DNA of 64,000 nt from Sphingomonas sp. Leaf22 (GCF_001421715.1 NZ_LMKP01000006.1:1-64000); one strand, 5' to 3'. Numbered from the stretch's first letter, positions 18,051 through 28,115 are shown. Numbers and translations: made by a program. The notes: generated by a model not told the origin, from the letters alone.

Positions 18051-19624
18051 GGCCGCGCCTCGACTGTCAATGTGGAGATGACCGTGGCGGGCGGGGCAGG
18101 GGGCGGCTTGATGCGTCCGTCGCACTGGCGGGTCGCGTCGGGCATCGGCAGCTTTCCGGCAAGTCCGGGCAGGCGCGCCCGTGCCGCTGCCAACCGCCGT
18201 TCGTCCTGCCACGTCCAGCCGCCATTGCCGATCCGCCGGTCCATGGCGAACATCACCGCGCTGCGGACGTAGCGGACCCGGTCGCGCAGGGCCGGAGCGA
18301 GGTCCGGTCGCGTCTCCAGTTCGATCAGGGCCGGCAGCGCCGATCCGCCGAGCCCGTGGAGGTAACAGAGATCGAGCGCCGCGCCGCGTCCCCCCGTATC
18401 CCCGGCATGGCGCGCGTTCCACGATGCGACGATCGCGGCGGTATCGTTCAGCGCGAAACTGCTCAGCACCAGCCCGGCGACGGCAAGATTGGCGTTGATG
18501 AGCCAGCCGGCGCTGCGTCCGGTCAGCAACCGCCAGACGATGAACACCAGCCCGCATCCGACCAGCAGCATCCACGCCAGTGCCGCCAGTCGCAGCCCGG
18601 TCAGCGAATAGGCTTCGACATAATCGACCGTGCGGACGATCGACGACGCGACCAGGATCAGGTTCTGGACGATCCACAGCACGACCAGCCGGCGGATCGT
18701 CGGTACCGCCGCGCTCTGCGATCCCGGCCGCAACGTCACCAGCACGAACAGCGCGGCGAGCAACGCGGTCGCGATCAATGGATAGGCACCGCGATGGGCA
18801 TAGTCGGCCAGCGTGATCCCGGCCGGCATCGGCGCAAGTCCGCCCAGATAGGCGACATCCATCGCATTCTGGACGAGGAACAGCAGGTTGAATGCGATCA
18901 GCGACCGGCGCACCGATGCGATCGTCACGCCGGGCAGCGGCAGGTCGCCGCTACCGTCGAAGGTGCCGAGGAACGGCCGGATCGCGCGGGGGTGCAGCAG
19001 GCTCCATGCCCCGATCAGCAGCACGATCCACAGCAGCATGCGCCCGACGTCCGGTTCCCACCGTGCCGGGCCGGTCAGCGCGTCGATCCACTGCATCAGC
19101 ACCGGATTGGCGCTGGCGAACAGCGACACGATGATCGCGCTGCCGATCGCGGGCAAGGCGATGCTGCGCAGGCCGTCGGCCATCCCGAACCTGCGGTGCG
19201 ACCGGGCGCGGCACACCCTGCGCCACCGGACGACATCGATTGCCGGAGCGACGATCGATCCCGCCGCATGGGCCGATAGTCGCTGGAACCAGCGCCAGCC
19301 ATCGTCGAACCGGCCGGTCGTCGGCAGCAGCACCATCATGCCCGCCGCGATCCAGAACAGGCTCCACGCCAGCGGGCCTGGACCTCGCACCATCTGTGCG
19401 GCGAACACCGCCGCGGCCCCGCCCGCGACCCAAGCCCGCCGGTCGCGCCAGATCGCCGGACGGCAGGCAATCGCCAGCAGCAGCAGCGCCGCCAGGGCGA
19501 ACCCGATCTGTCCGCCATAGGCGCCTTGCTGGTAGAACAATATGTCGCCGGCCGTGACCATGATCAGAGCGGCGACGATGCACCAGACGACGCGGCGGCG
19601 TTTGCAGGCGGTGGCGATATCCAT
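18047..19624 (-). CDS. Polytopic membrane protein, DUF4173-like
   Basis: This 525-residue protein has many hydrophobic helices through about residue 430 and a soluble C-terminal part of about 100 residues. It resembles the DUF4173/DUF4153 group of uncharacterised membrane proteins, which is a family-level impression. The start MDIATACKRRRVVW gives a positive-inside first helix. It is the first gene of a three-gene operon in which both junctions are ATGA overlaps: membrane protein, response regulator, sensor kinase. The coupling suggests it is part of the signalling device or its main product. Confidence 0.75.
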   Translation of the reverse strand: MDIATACKRRRVVWCIVAALIMVTAGDILFYQQGAYGGQIGFALAALLLLAIACRPAIWRDRRAWVAGGAAAVFAAQMVRGPGPLAWSLFWIAAGMMVLLPTTGRFDDGWRWFQRLSAHAAGSIVAPAIDVVRWRRVCRARSHRRFGMADGLRSIALPAIGSAIIVSLFASANPVLMQWIDALTGPARWEPDVGRMLLWIVLLIGAWSLLHPRAIRPFLGTFDGSGDLPLPGVTIASVRRSLIAFNLLFLVQNAMDVAYLGGLAPMPAGITLADYAHRGAYPLIATALLAALFVLVTLRPGSQSAAVPTIRRLVVLWIVQNLILVASSIVRTVDYVEAYSLTGLRLAALAWMLLVGCGLVFIVWRLLTGRSAGWLINANLAVAGLVLSSFALNDTAAIVASWNARHAGDTGGRGAALDLCYLHGLGGSALPALIELETRPDLAPALRDRVRYVRSAVMFAMDRRIGNGGWTWQDERRLAAARARLPGLAGKLPMPDATRQCDGRIKPPPAPPATVISTLTVEARP

Positions 19625-19770
19625 AGGTGTCTCCGGTTGGTCCGGGACATCGATGCATCTGCCCGCTGCATATTGTGCGGTCGCTGCGGTCCGGAACCCG
19701 GCTGGAAACGGTGCAGATTTCGTGCAGGCCGGCGGTTGCCTTTTGGGGCGAGCCTCGGCAACCGGGGCGG

Positions 19771-20331
19771 ATGGACGATGCCGCCGATCTGGAAACGAAC
19801 CTGCTCGGCCCGGTGCTGTCGCATCGGTCATGTGGCGACTGCACCGCCTGCTGCACGGTGTTGCCGGTCAATTCGCCCGACTTCGCCAAGCCGGCGGGCA
19901 TCCCCTGTACCCATCTGATCGCGAACGGCTGCGGCATTCATGCGGTGCGGCCGCATATCTGCCGGACGTGGTTCTGTGTCTGGCGGCGCGAGGAGGACCT
20001 GCCCGACGCCGCGCGACCCGACCGCTCCGGGCTGCTGATTTCGGTCAATTTCGTCGCCGAACCGCAAAATTGTTTCGAAGGGGTGGCGATCAACGTCCGC
20101 CTGCTCCCCGGCAGCGACGCGATCGCAAACGGCATGGCCGCGCGGGTTCTGGACGTTTTGTGCGACCGGCTGATCCCCGTCTGGTTCAGTGACGGCGACA
20201 AGAAGATGCTGATGCACCCCGAACCCGACATCGCCGGCCTCGTCCTGTCGGGCGCGCTGGCCCCCGCGGCGCTCCGTGACGAAGTGGCGGCATGGCGCGA
20301 GCAATATGGGATGTTCGCGTCGGACGGATGA
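19771..20331 (+). CDS. YkgJ-family cysteine-cluster protein
   Basis: This 186-residue protein has the cysteine pattern of the YkgJ family (UPF0153) near its N-terminus: CGDCTACC, then a Cys in IPCTHL, GCGIHAVRP, and C in HICRTWFC. The arrangement suggests a bound metal or iron-sulphur cluster. The start MDDAADLETN follows a GGGGCGG stretch; upstream codons in the same frame give no family similarity. It is transcribed away from the membrane-protein gene across a 146-bp gap. The biological role of the family is not established. Confidence 0.8.
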   Translation: MDDAADLETNLLGPVLSHRSCGDCTACCTVLPVNSPDFAKPAGIPCTHLIANGCGIHAVRPHICRTWFCVWRREEDLPDAARPDRSGLLISVNFVAEPQNCFEGVAINVRLLPGSDAIANGMAARVLDVLCDRLIPVWFSDGDKKMLMHPEPDIAGLVLSGALAPAALRDEVAAWREQYGMFASDG

Positions 20332-20388
20332 AAAGGGTTCGGAACCGCGGGCAGCGCATCGGATCGACGCTGCCCATGGTCGCAGAGG

Positions 20389-22140
20389 TTACCGGCCTGC
20401 CAATCCCTCCAGCACTGCCTGTGCTCTGGCGCGCTCCGGTGAGTCATAGCCCCCTTTTGCCACCGGCATCAGCGTGCTGCGCGCCACTGGCAGCACACCG
20501 CGCGAGGCCAGTTCGCTGCCGAGCGCCAGCCGGGTTCCCGGCGCATTCGGGACTGCGGTCAGCGCCTTGGTAAGCCCGTCGACGGCGATGGCCGGTGCCG
20601 GATCGCCAGCATCCGCGAAACTGCGGTAATAGGCGATCAGCGGGCCGGGCGCTTCGGTATCGGCGCGGTTTGCCTTTCCGATCGTCGCGCGCGCCTGACG
20701 CAGCATCTCGGTGCGGGCAGTTCCCGTCAGCGCCGTTGCGGCCTGCGCCATCGCCACGCCGCGCCACGTCAGCGCGGCGCTGCCGGTCGGCGACAAGGCG
20801 AGCGCGCGATCGGCCGCCGCCCGGCACTCCGACGCATGGCCGCTGCGGCACTCCGCCTCGGCGAGCAGGACCTGTGCGCCTTCGTCGCCCGGAAACATCG
20901 CCGCCTGGTCGCGCAGCCGTCGCAGCCACGCATCGCGTTGCGGTCCCCCGACCTCGACCCGCGACCCCAGTTCCAGCCGCCCTTTCACGAAAGCGGCTTC
21001 CCCCAGCGACAACCGGCGGACGATCGGCCCGTCCGCGCGGTCCGCCGGATAGGTCATCCGCTCGAACGGTTTCTTGGCGAAGAAATAGCTGCGCAATTCC
21101 CTGGCAAGGACGTCGGGGTCGCCGAACACCGCCGCAGCGTCCGACGCGGGCGTCCCGTTGGCGATCGCTTTGAGATAGCTGCGGAACTGGCCGCTACGGG
21201 TCGGCGAAAAGAACAGGAAGTGGGTCAGCATCCACGCATGGACGGGCGTCCAGCGGGTCTTGTCCGGCGATTGGGTCAGATAGGCACCGCTCAACACGTC
21301 GGCGAGGCGGAAATTGCCGAACCGGTGCAGCACCGCGGTCGTGCCGGCCGGCGCACGGCCATATTCCATCATCGTGTCGCCGCGGACCACCAGCGTCGAG
21401 AATAGCTGGCCGAAGCCGTCGAGATACCAGCGCGGATAGGCGGCGGGGAAGAAGGTCGTCAGGTAATGCTGCGCAAAGCCCGCATAGATCATGCCTTCCG
21501 CGGTGAGCGGGACCGATTCCTCGTTGACCGGTCGGATCAGGTCGGCGCTGCTCTGAAGACCGAACAGCCCCGCCTGACCGCCGATCGCACCGGTGCCGGC
21601 CGTGCCGGGCGGAGCTCCGGGATCGCCACGCCCGCCAAGCTGGACGCCCTGCAAGGCATCGACGACCGCCACGCCGCGCTGCAGGACGACGCGCTGGTCG
21701 ATCCGCGTCGTCGCCAATACCGCGCCGTCCTGCCGTGGGTCGTAGTAGCGGCGGATGTCGAACGCGCTGTTGAACGGCCCTTGCTGCCAGCGCAGGTTCC
21801 GCAAATCCATCGCCTGGAATTCGGCGGCATCCCCGATCAGCGTCACGCGCAGCTTGACCGTATCATCGGTCTGTGCGGTGCGGTTGAGCAAGACCGACAG
21901 CAGGAAGTACAGCCGTTCCAGATTGTGCGCGATCTGCGTCACCTCCTGTTCGCGACCATTGCTCAGCACGATGACGTGCTGCGTCTCCGCCTCGCGCCAA
22001 TTGCTTGGTCGGGCGCGCTGACCCTGCACTACGATATCATTGTTCGGTGGCGGGGCCGGGGCGGTTTGCGCGGTCGCAATCGCGCTGTTCGCTCCGAGCG
22101 CGATCAAGAGCAGTCCACTCACCCAATTCATCCGAACCAT
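20389..22140 (-). CDS. Secreted gluzincin-like protein without the zinc motif, with TPR-like C-terminus
   Basis: This 583-residue exported protein (signal peptide ending near IATAQTAP) has the overall layout of peptidase-MA/DUF1570-type metalloproteases. Where a gluzincin would show HExxH followed by P-x-W-x-x-EG, residues 217-248 read MIYAGFAQHYL and then YPRWYLDGFGQLFS. The first His-Glu pair and the third ligand Glu are therefore replaced. The last 200 residues are Ala-rich helical repeats resembling TPR units. It is probably an inactive relative with a binding role. An ATG three codons later would also serve as start. Confidence 0.6.
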   Translation of the reverse strand: MVRMNWVSGLLLIALGANSAIATAQTAPAPPPNNDIVVQGQRARPSNWREAETQHVIVLSNGREQEVTQIAHNLERLYFLLSVLLNRTAQTDDTVKLRVTLIGDAAEFQAMDLRNLRWQQGPFNSAFDIRRYYDPRQDGAVLATTRIDQRVVLQRGVAVVDALQGVQLGGRGDPGAPPGTAGTGAIGGQAGLFGLQSSADLIRPVNEESVPLTAEGMIYAGFAQHYLTTFFPAAYPRWYLDGFGQLFSTLVVRGDTMMEYGRAPAGTTAVLHRFGNFRLADVLSGAYLTQSPDKTRWTPVHAWMLTHFLFFSPTRSGQFRSYLKAIANGTPASDAAAVFGDPDVLARELRSYFFAKKPFERMTYPADRADGPIVRRLSLGEAAFVKGRLELGSRVEVGGPQRDAWLRRLRDQAAMFPGDEGAQVLLAEAECRSGHASECRAAADRALALSPTGSAALTWRGVAMAQAATALTGTARTEMLRQARATIGKANRADTEAPGPLIAYYRSFADAGDPAPAIAVDGLTKALTAVPNAPGTRLALGSELASRGVLPVARSTLMPVAKGGYDSPERARAQAVLEGLAGR

Positions 22141-22287
22141 CGCGCCGCTCTCCCCTTATGCGGTGCAAAGAACCACGGAAGCGTCGCCGATCAAAGCGGG
22201 AAACGCACTGGCCGTCGGTGGTCCAGACCGACGATTGGCGAAAATCGGGAAGCAGAAGAACGCTTCAGGCGGGACACCACAGGATCC

Positions 22288-25071
22288 TTATCGAAGCGGC
22301 ATTCCGTAATAATCCGGTGCTCCGTCGAGGCGAACCTCGATCCGATCGAGCAGCAGTCCCGGGGAGGCGGCGAACAGTTCGACCGTGTGGCGACCGGCGG
22401 CAAGTTGTGCGAAGGAGAGCGACCGGACCGCCGTGTTGCTGAGCATGTTACGTTTCCATTCGTCGCTGCGTCCGAACGTTGCATAGTCGAGCGTCTGAGG
22501 CGCACCGCCATCGATGCGAACGTTCAGGCGCAGGTCGTCGGTGGCGGTCAGGGGATGGGTCGGCAACGATAGGATGCGGATCTCGGCAGCCCCCATGGTG
22601 CCGGTGTCGAAGCGATAGGTGAGCGGCGTCGCCGCCGTCTTCCCGGGCGAGAATGTCAGGCGGCTGCGCAGCGCGCCGACGAATCCCGGCACGCTTTCCC
22701 AATCGGGGCTGGTCGCACTGGCGGGCCGCAGCGTGATGATCTGGTTGATGACCGGCGGTGCGCCCTTTGCCGGTGTTGCAATGCGTATCGGCAGGGTCAG
22801 CGTCCTGCCGCCGCAGGTCAGCTTCACGGCATTCGAACCGCTGCCGTCATGGGTCAGCGCGATCCGGGTGCGATAGCCGTTGCCGGCGTGTAGCCGGCCA
22901 CTCGTGGCCGACGCCGCGAAGCCCGGCGGCGGCGCGAGCGACCAATCGGCATCGGCTCCGCCCGAATAGAGCGTGAAGCCGCGCGTTACCGCCGCGCCCT
23001 CAACATAGGCCAGATCGCTGCCCTCGATCCCGCACGCATCCTGCCGCGGCAAGGCGACCTGCGGGAAGGTCGGGGCAAGGAAGACCGGCAGGGTACGCGG
23101 TGCCGCGTTCATCATCCCCCGCCATTTGCCGCCGTTCAGCGCGTTGTACGCCCCGGTATCGTCGACGATGCGTTGCTGTCCGGCGCGCGCCTGTTCGGAC
23201 AATACGTTCATGTCGGCGCGCACGACGTTGCCGGCGCGATTGATCGCCTCTGACGTGCTGCCCGGAACGACCGGTGCCCGCAGCGCCTTGGCATGTTCCT
23301 GCGCGAGATCGAGTTTCAGGACGCGTTCGTTCAGGCTCGCCGCGCCGCGCACCGGATAGAGGACGAGCTGGAAGAACGCGTCGCGCCGGTCGGTGGGCAG
23401 CAGTGCGCCGATCGCTTCGGCCTCCGCCACCAGCGCCGCATAGCGATCGAGCCGCCGCTCGGCTTCGTCGCCGCCGGTGCGCAGATAGTCGCTGGTGCGG
23501 ACCGGGGTGACCGGTTCGACCTGACCGAACCCCATGAATTCGGGGCGTCGTTCGAAGGCGAGGTCGTAATAAGTAAGCATCACCGCGGTGACCCGATCGG
23601 CGACGGCCGCGCCGAACTGCCGGGCGGACCAGTCGCGCAGATGGGTGCGCGGCGCGTGTGCAAAGATGCGATGGTCGAAGGCGAGATCGAGGAAATACTG
23701 GGTCAGATACTCGCCCGGCTTGATGTCGCCGACATTGACGACCCACAGCTTGCGGGCCTCTAACTGCCATGCGCGGTCCATCTGTTCGCGGATCAGCGCC
23801 GGGTGCGTCGTCGCCAGCCACAGATAGTCGTGCGGCCGGCCCCAGTAGGAGAGGTGGTAGTAGATCCCCGACCCGCCGCGGCGCACCTGTTCGGCCGGCG
23901 TCGGAAGCTGCGCGATATAGCTGTAATTGTCGTCGGGCCAGACGAGCGTCACATCGTCCGGGACCGGCAATCCGGCGGTATAGGTGTCGAGCACTTCCTT
24001 GTAGAGCGTCAGTGCCTGCGGAACCTGCGCGGCGGGCTTGCCCTGCGCCTTCGCCAGCAGGTCGCGTTGTACCGCAATGGCCTGCATCGTCGCGTCGCGC
24101 GCCTGTTCGGGGGTGTCCGCGCCTTCCATCGCCGAGTCATGCTTGCCGCGCAGGCCGATCGAATAGACGTGCTCACCATCCTTCACGGCCTCGACGCGTT
24201 CGCGCCAATACTCGACCATCGCCCGACGGTTGGTGAAGAAGTTGAAGGGGCCACGCGCCCGCTCATCCCATTCGCGGACATTGTTGCGCAGCATCGGTTC
24301 GGCATGCGACGTGCCGACGACGATGTCATGGGCGCGCGCTGCCGCCGCATTGCCCTGCATCTGGTAGAAAGGCGTGGTGCTGTCGTGCATCGCCGGCCAG
24401 ATCAGATTGGCCTTCAGCCGCCACATCAGTTCGAAGATGCGGGCATAGGTCCTGGGGCCGATATCACCGGCTTCGGGCTCGTAGGTCCTGGCCGCCCACG
24501 GCTGTAGCCCCCAATCCTCGTCGTTCAGGAAGATGCCGCGATACTGGACCGATGGCGCTTCCGACAGCCGCCGCGCGCCATCGACCCGCAGCCGATCGAC
24601 GCGACGCGGGGTCACGTCGGCCCACCACTCCCATGCCGATACGCCCAGTTCGCGCGTCAGGTCGATCACGCCCCAGACGCTTCCCCGGCGGTCCGATCCG
24701 GCGATCAGCAGATAGCGCCGCGACGGATCGCGCGTCGAGCGGACCAGAATCCGGCCATAACGCTCCCATGTCCCCCGGATCGCGGAGAAATCGACGCCGG
24801 TATCCGCCGCGACCGCGCGAACCAGTGCCGAATCCAGCGTACCGATCACCACGCATAGTCGGGCACAGCCGGACACGTCATCGACCACCACCGCCGCGCG
24901 ACCGGTCAGTTGCTGAAGGTCGCGGGCGAGTAACCCGCCGGCAAGTTGGGCGGAAGACGAACCGTCATGGACGACCCCCGCCACCTCTCGCCCGTCGAAC
25001 AGCACCGCGTCCTCGGCAGCGGCAGCCGCCGGCATCGCCAGCGCGGCAGCCGCACTCAGCCAGCGCCACAT
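22288..25071 (-). CDS. Glycoside hydrolase family 115 (xylan alpha-glucuronidase)
   Basis: GH115 enzymes remove (4-O-methyl)glucuronic acid side groups from xylan. This secreted protein of about 927 residues has a signal peptide (MWRWLSAAAALAMPAAAAA) and family blocks such as YRGIFLNDEDWGLQPWA, FELMWRLKANLIWPAMH, WPDDNYSYIAQLP and YYHLSYWGRPHDYLWL, followed by the C-terminal beta domain. The start could also be the ATG at 25089, which would overlap the upstream GH2 gene by 14 bp. The two genes form one operon, as expected for hemicellulose use. Confidence 0.9.
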   Translation of the reverse strand: MWRWLSAAAALAMPAAAAAEDAVLFDGREVAGVVHDGSSSAQLAGGLLARDLQQLTGRAAVVVDDVSGCARLCVVIGTLDSALVRAVAADTGVDFSAIRGTWERYGRILVRSTRDPSRRYLLIAGSDRRGSVWGVIDLTRELGVSAWEWWADVTPRRVDRLRVDGARRLSEAPSVQYRGIFLNDEDWGLQPWAARTYEPEAGDIGPRTYARIFELMWRLKANLIWPAMHDSTTPFYQMQGNAAAARAHDIVVGTSHAEPMLRNNVREWDERARGPFNFFTNRRAMVEYWRERVEAVKDGEHVYSIGLRGKHDSAMEGADTPEQARDATMQAIAVQRDLLAKAQGKPAAQVPQALTLYKEVLDTYTAGLPVPDDVTLVWPDDNYSYIAQLPTPAEQVRRGGSGIYYHLSYWGRPHDYLWLATTHPALIREQMDRAWQLEARKLWVVNVGDIKPGEYLTQYFLDLAFDHRIFAHAPRTHLRDWSARQFGAAVADRVTAVMLTYYDLAFERRPEFMGFGQVEPVTPVRTSDYLRTGGDEAERRLDRYAALVAEAEAIGALLPTDRRDAFFQLVLYPVRGAASLNERVLKLDLAQEHAKALRAPVVPGSTSEAINRAGNVVRADMNVLSEQARAGQQRIVDDTGAYNALNGGKWRGMMNAAPRTLPVFLAPTFPQVALPRQDACGIEGSDLAYVEGAAVTRGFTLYSGGADADWSLAPPPGFAASATSGRLHAGNGYRTRIALTHDGSGSNAVKLTCGGRTLTLPIRIATPAKGAPPVINQIITLRPASATSPDWESVPGFVGALRSRLTFSPGKTAATPLTYRFDTGTMGAAEIRILSLPTHPLTATDDLRLNVRIDGGAPQTLDYATFGRSDEWKRNMLSNTAVRSLSFAQLAAGRHTVELFAASPGLLLDRIEVRLDGAPDYYGMPLR

Positions 25072-25075
25072 GCCG

Positions 25076-28000
25076 TTACCGCGGCCCATGGAAATCGGCC
25101 TCGACGATCGCCAGACGCCACCCGGCGGGTACCGCGTCGGCACCGGTGTCGCCCGCCTGCCGTGCGGTCGCGAGTTCGACGATCTTGCCGAACGCGTCGC
25201 GATCCTCGGTCGGCGCGACCTGCGTGATCCGCACCACCTGCCCGGTGGTGACGGGCAAGGGGATCGAGGCATAACCCAGCTGCCGCTCGCTTTCGCCGCG
25301 CCACACCTCGCGCCCGTCGATGCGGATGGTCAGCGGATAGGCGCGCGATCGCCATCCGACCAGCTTCAGTTCGACCTCGTTCAGCGTCACCGGCCGTGCG
25401 AAGCGATATTCGATCCACGCATTTGCCGGCGTCCCGTCGCTCACCCAGCGGGACAGTTCGTTGTCGTCGAAGGTTCTGGCCGCATCACTCTGGTCCGATC
25501 CGGCAGTGACGGTGATCGGTGTCTGCGTCGAGCGCGTGATCCTGATCGAATCCCCGGCCGGGGTCGGGCCGCGCGTCAACCGGCCGGGCTGTGCCGCCTC
25601 GGCAAAGTCGCGCGAAAGTCCCCCCGAAGCCCCGCTGGCGGCGACGGTCGGGATCGACAGCGTCACTGTCCGCAACCCCGGCGCGGTCGCCGTCAGCCGA
25701 ACGGTGCCACGCGCCTTGCCAGCCCGCAACAGCACGCGGTTCACGCCGGCTTCGACCGGCAGCGCGCGCGACAGGATATGATTGTCCTCGCCACGCGCGG
25801 TGCCGGCGGTGGGGGTGGTGCCGGGCACGACCTCGCCCGGCACGGCCTGCGCGGGGCGCAATTTGCCCGAACTGTCGCCCTGCGCGATGGCGCCGCGCCA
25901 TTCGGCCGGACCGGTCAGGGCAAAGGCGACCTTGTCGTTCGCGGTCGGTACGCGGCGGCCCTGCGCATCGACGACTTCGACATCGACCAGCGCGATGTCC
26001 GCACCGTCCATCACGAACCCGCGCGGTCCGGTCCGCGGGGTGAGCCGAAGCGCGACCGGCGCACCGACCGTCTCGACGACATGCTCCGACCGTTGTCCGT
26101 CGCTGCCGGTCGCGACCGCGCGCAGCGTGCCGGGTTGCCACGCCACCGCCGGCCAGGTGAACAGGAAGCCGCTCGACCGCGTGCCGTTGCCCAGCGACCG
26201 ACCGTTCAGGAACAGCTCGACCGCGTCACCGTTCGACACCACGCTGACCGGCTTGGTCGTACCGGGTGCATAGTTCCAATGGCCGATGATGTGCGTCGCG
26301 GGCGTTTCCGGATCGACCCAGCCATTCCACATCACCTTGTGCGCGAAATAGCCTTGCTTGGGCAGGCGGACCGCGTCGACCTCGCCCGAACGGCGGTAGT
26401 TGTTGTCGCCGCGATAATGGGTGTTGCTGTCCGACCAGATGATGTTGACCCCGCCCGAACTGACCCTGCGCCCGGTGCCGGGCCGGATGCGGTAGTAATC
26501 ATACCAGCGACGGACATCCTCGATCGCGTGGCTGTCCTGATTGCGATTATAGTCGGGTGCATCCCTGTGGAACGGCGCGGTATATTCGTCCTGATACAGC
26601 CGCGCCCCTTCGTCGCGGCTATATTCCATCGCCCACATCGGGTGTCTGGCGCTCTTGTTCAGATACAGCATCTCTCCGCCATATTCGGCGATCTTGCTGT
26701 CGAGCATTTCGCGCGATCCGATCGCCCGGCCGCCATGCGGGTCGTACCGATCGCGAATGGCCTTCATCTCAGCCATGTGCGGCTCGCTGATGCTCTCGTT
26801 GCCGCTTTCGTAGAACAGGATCGAGGGATTGTTGCGGTTGTAGACGATCGCGTCGCGCATCAATGCCGTGCGCTGCTCCCAGCGGCGACCCTCGACGTCA
26901 TGCTCGGCATCGCCCGCCGGCATCGCTTGCGGCAGTCCGACGCGGTCGGCGCTTTCGATGTCCTGTTTCGACGGCGTGATGTGCATCCAACGGACCAGGT
27001 TGCCGCCGCTTTCCACCATCAGCGCGTTCGAAAAATCGCTGATCCAGGGCGGGATCGATACCCCGACCGCCGGCCATTCGTTCGACGTCCGCTGCGCATA
27101 GCCATGCACCTGCATCACCCGCCCGTTCAGCCGGACCATGCCGTCCCCGAACCGGGTCGAACGGAACCCGGTCAGCGTATCGACCGCGTCGATCACCTTG
27201 CCCGCCTCGGTCAGGCTGGTGGTGACGCGGTAGAGATAGCCATATCCCCAGCTCCAGAAGTTCAGGCCGGCGAGGCGCTTGGCCGCGGTCAGCGTCCGGG
27301 TATCGCCGGGTGCCAGCGTCGCACTGCCGCCATCGATCCGCGCGACGACGCGTCCGGCGATGTCGCGTATGTCGACCCGGTACCCGAGCGTGCGGGGGCG
27401 GCGGTCTTCGTTGCGGACCTGCGTCTCGGCATGGATCGTCGCACTGCGCGCCGCGATATCGAAGGCGTCGGCCCACACATATTGCCCGGTCGTGCCGAGC
27501 GCGGAATAGAGCGGCAATGTCTGATAGGTCCGGGGCGTCAGATGCAGCCGGACGTTCTTCGTGATGCCGCCATAGTTCACGTTGAAGTTGCGGTCGTTCC
27601 ATTGGAAACCGCTGCCGGTCGCGCGTTCCTTGTACCGCCAGTTGCTGTCGACCCGCACGGCGATGACATTCTCACCGGCCTTGAGCGCGGCGGTAATGTC
27701 CGCGCCGAACGCCATCGCGCCATGTTCGGACAGGGCGACCGGGGTGCCGTTGATCCAGACTTCGGCAGCCTGTCGAACACCCTCGAATTCGAGAAACGCC
27801 TTGCCGGCCTTCGCGCCCCTGGGAAGGGTGATGCGCTTGCGGTACCAGTTGATCCCGGCCGACAGGTCCTTGATGTCACGGGCAAAGGCTTCACGTTCGT
27901 TGAACGCATGCGGTAGCGTTGCGGGGTTCCAGTCCCGGTCGTCGAACGTGGACGCCTGTGCGCCGGCCGGGTCGCCGGTGATCGTCCGCCAGTCCGCGTT

Positions 28001-28108
28001 CAGATTATACGTCGCACGGGACGATCGAACGACGCTGGAAGCATCGTGCGCCCAAGCGGGTGCTGCCAGTGTGGCAACCGCTGATGCGATAAGACCTGAA
28101 CGCACCAC
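25076..28108 (-). CDS. Secreted glycoside hydrolase family 2 enzyme
   Basis: This 1010-residue enzyme has a signal peptide (to about residue 21), a sugar-binding jelly-roll domain (about 30-190), an Ig-like domain (about 200-315) and a TIM barrel holding acid/base Glu438 in YESGNESI and nucleophile Glu495 in WAMEYSRDEG. Further beta domains follow, and a discoidin/F5-8C-like module lies near 880-990 (RWVSDGTPANAWIEYRF). Beta-galactosidase or another exo-beta-glycosidase activity is likely; with GH115 beside it, hemicellulose oligomers are the probable substrate. Translation starts at one of two adjacent GTG codons (28108 or 28105); GGGAG lies better for the second. Confidence 0.88.
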   Translation of the reverse strand: MVRSGLIASAVATLAAPAWAHDASSVVRSSRATYNLNADWRTITGDPAGAQASTFDDRDWNPATLPHAFNEREAFARDIKDLSAGINWYRKRITLPRGAKAGKAFLEFEGVRQAAEVWINGTPVALSEHGAMAFGADITAALKAGENVIAVRVDSNWRYKERATGSGFQWNDRNFNVNYGGITKNVRLHLTPRTYQTLPLYSALGTTGQYVWADAFDIAARSATIHAETQVRNEDRRPRTLGYRVDIRDIAGRVVARIDGGSATLAPGDTRTLTAAKRLAGLNFWSWGYGYLYRVTTSLTEAGKVIDAVDTLTGFRSTRFGDGMVRLNGRVMQVHGYAQRTSNEWPAVGVSIPPWISDFSNALMVESGGNLVRWMHITPSKQDIESADRVGLPQAMPAGDAEHDVEGRRWEQRTALMRDAIVYNRNNPSILFYESGNESISEPHMAEMKAIRDRYDPHGGRAIGSREMLDSKIAEYGGEMLYLNKSARHPMWAMEYSRDEGARLYQDEYTAPFHRDAPDYNRNQDSHAIEDVRRWYDYYRIRPGTGRRVSSGGVNIIWSDSNTHYRGDNNYRRSGEVDAVRLPKQGYFAHKVMWNGWVDPETPATHIIGHWNYAPGTTKPVSVVSNGDAVELFLNGRSLGNGTRSSGFLFTWPAVAWQPGTLRAVATGSDGQRSEHVVETVGAPVALRLTPRTGPRGFVMDGADIALVDVEVVDAQGRRVPTANDKVAFALTGPAEWRGAIAQGDSSGKLRPAQAVPGEVVPGTTPTAGTARGEDNHILSRALPVEAGVNRVLLRAGKARGTVRLTATAPGLRTVTLSIPTVAASGASGGLSRDFAEAAQPGRLTRGPTPAGDSIRITRSTQTPITVTAGSDQSDAARTFDDNELSRWVSDGTPANAWIEYRFARPVTLNEVELKLVGWRSRAYPLTIRIDGREVWRGESERQLGYASIPLPVTTGQVVRITQVAPTEDRDAFGKIVELATARQAGDTGADAVPAGWRLAIVEADFHGPR

Positions 28109-28115
28109 TTACTCC

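Noticed and set aside
25070-27916. A 948-codon plus-strand frame opposite the GH2 gene
   Set aside because: The minus strand has a complete GH2 with both catalytic Glu; the plus product is a His/Arg-rich shadow.
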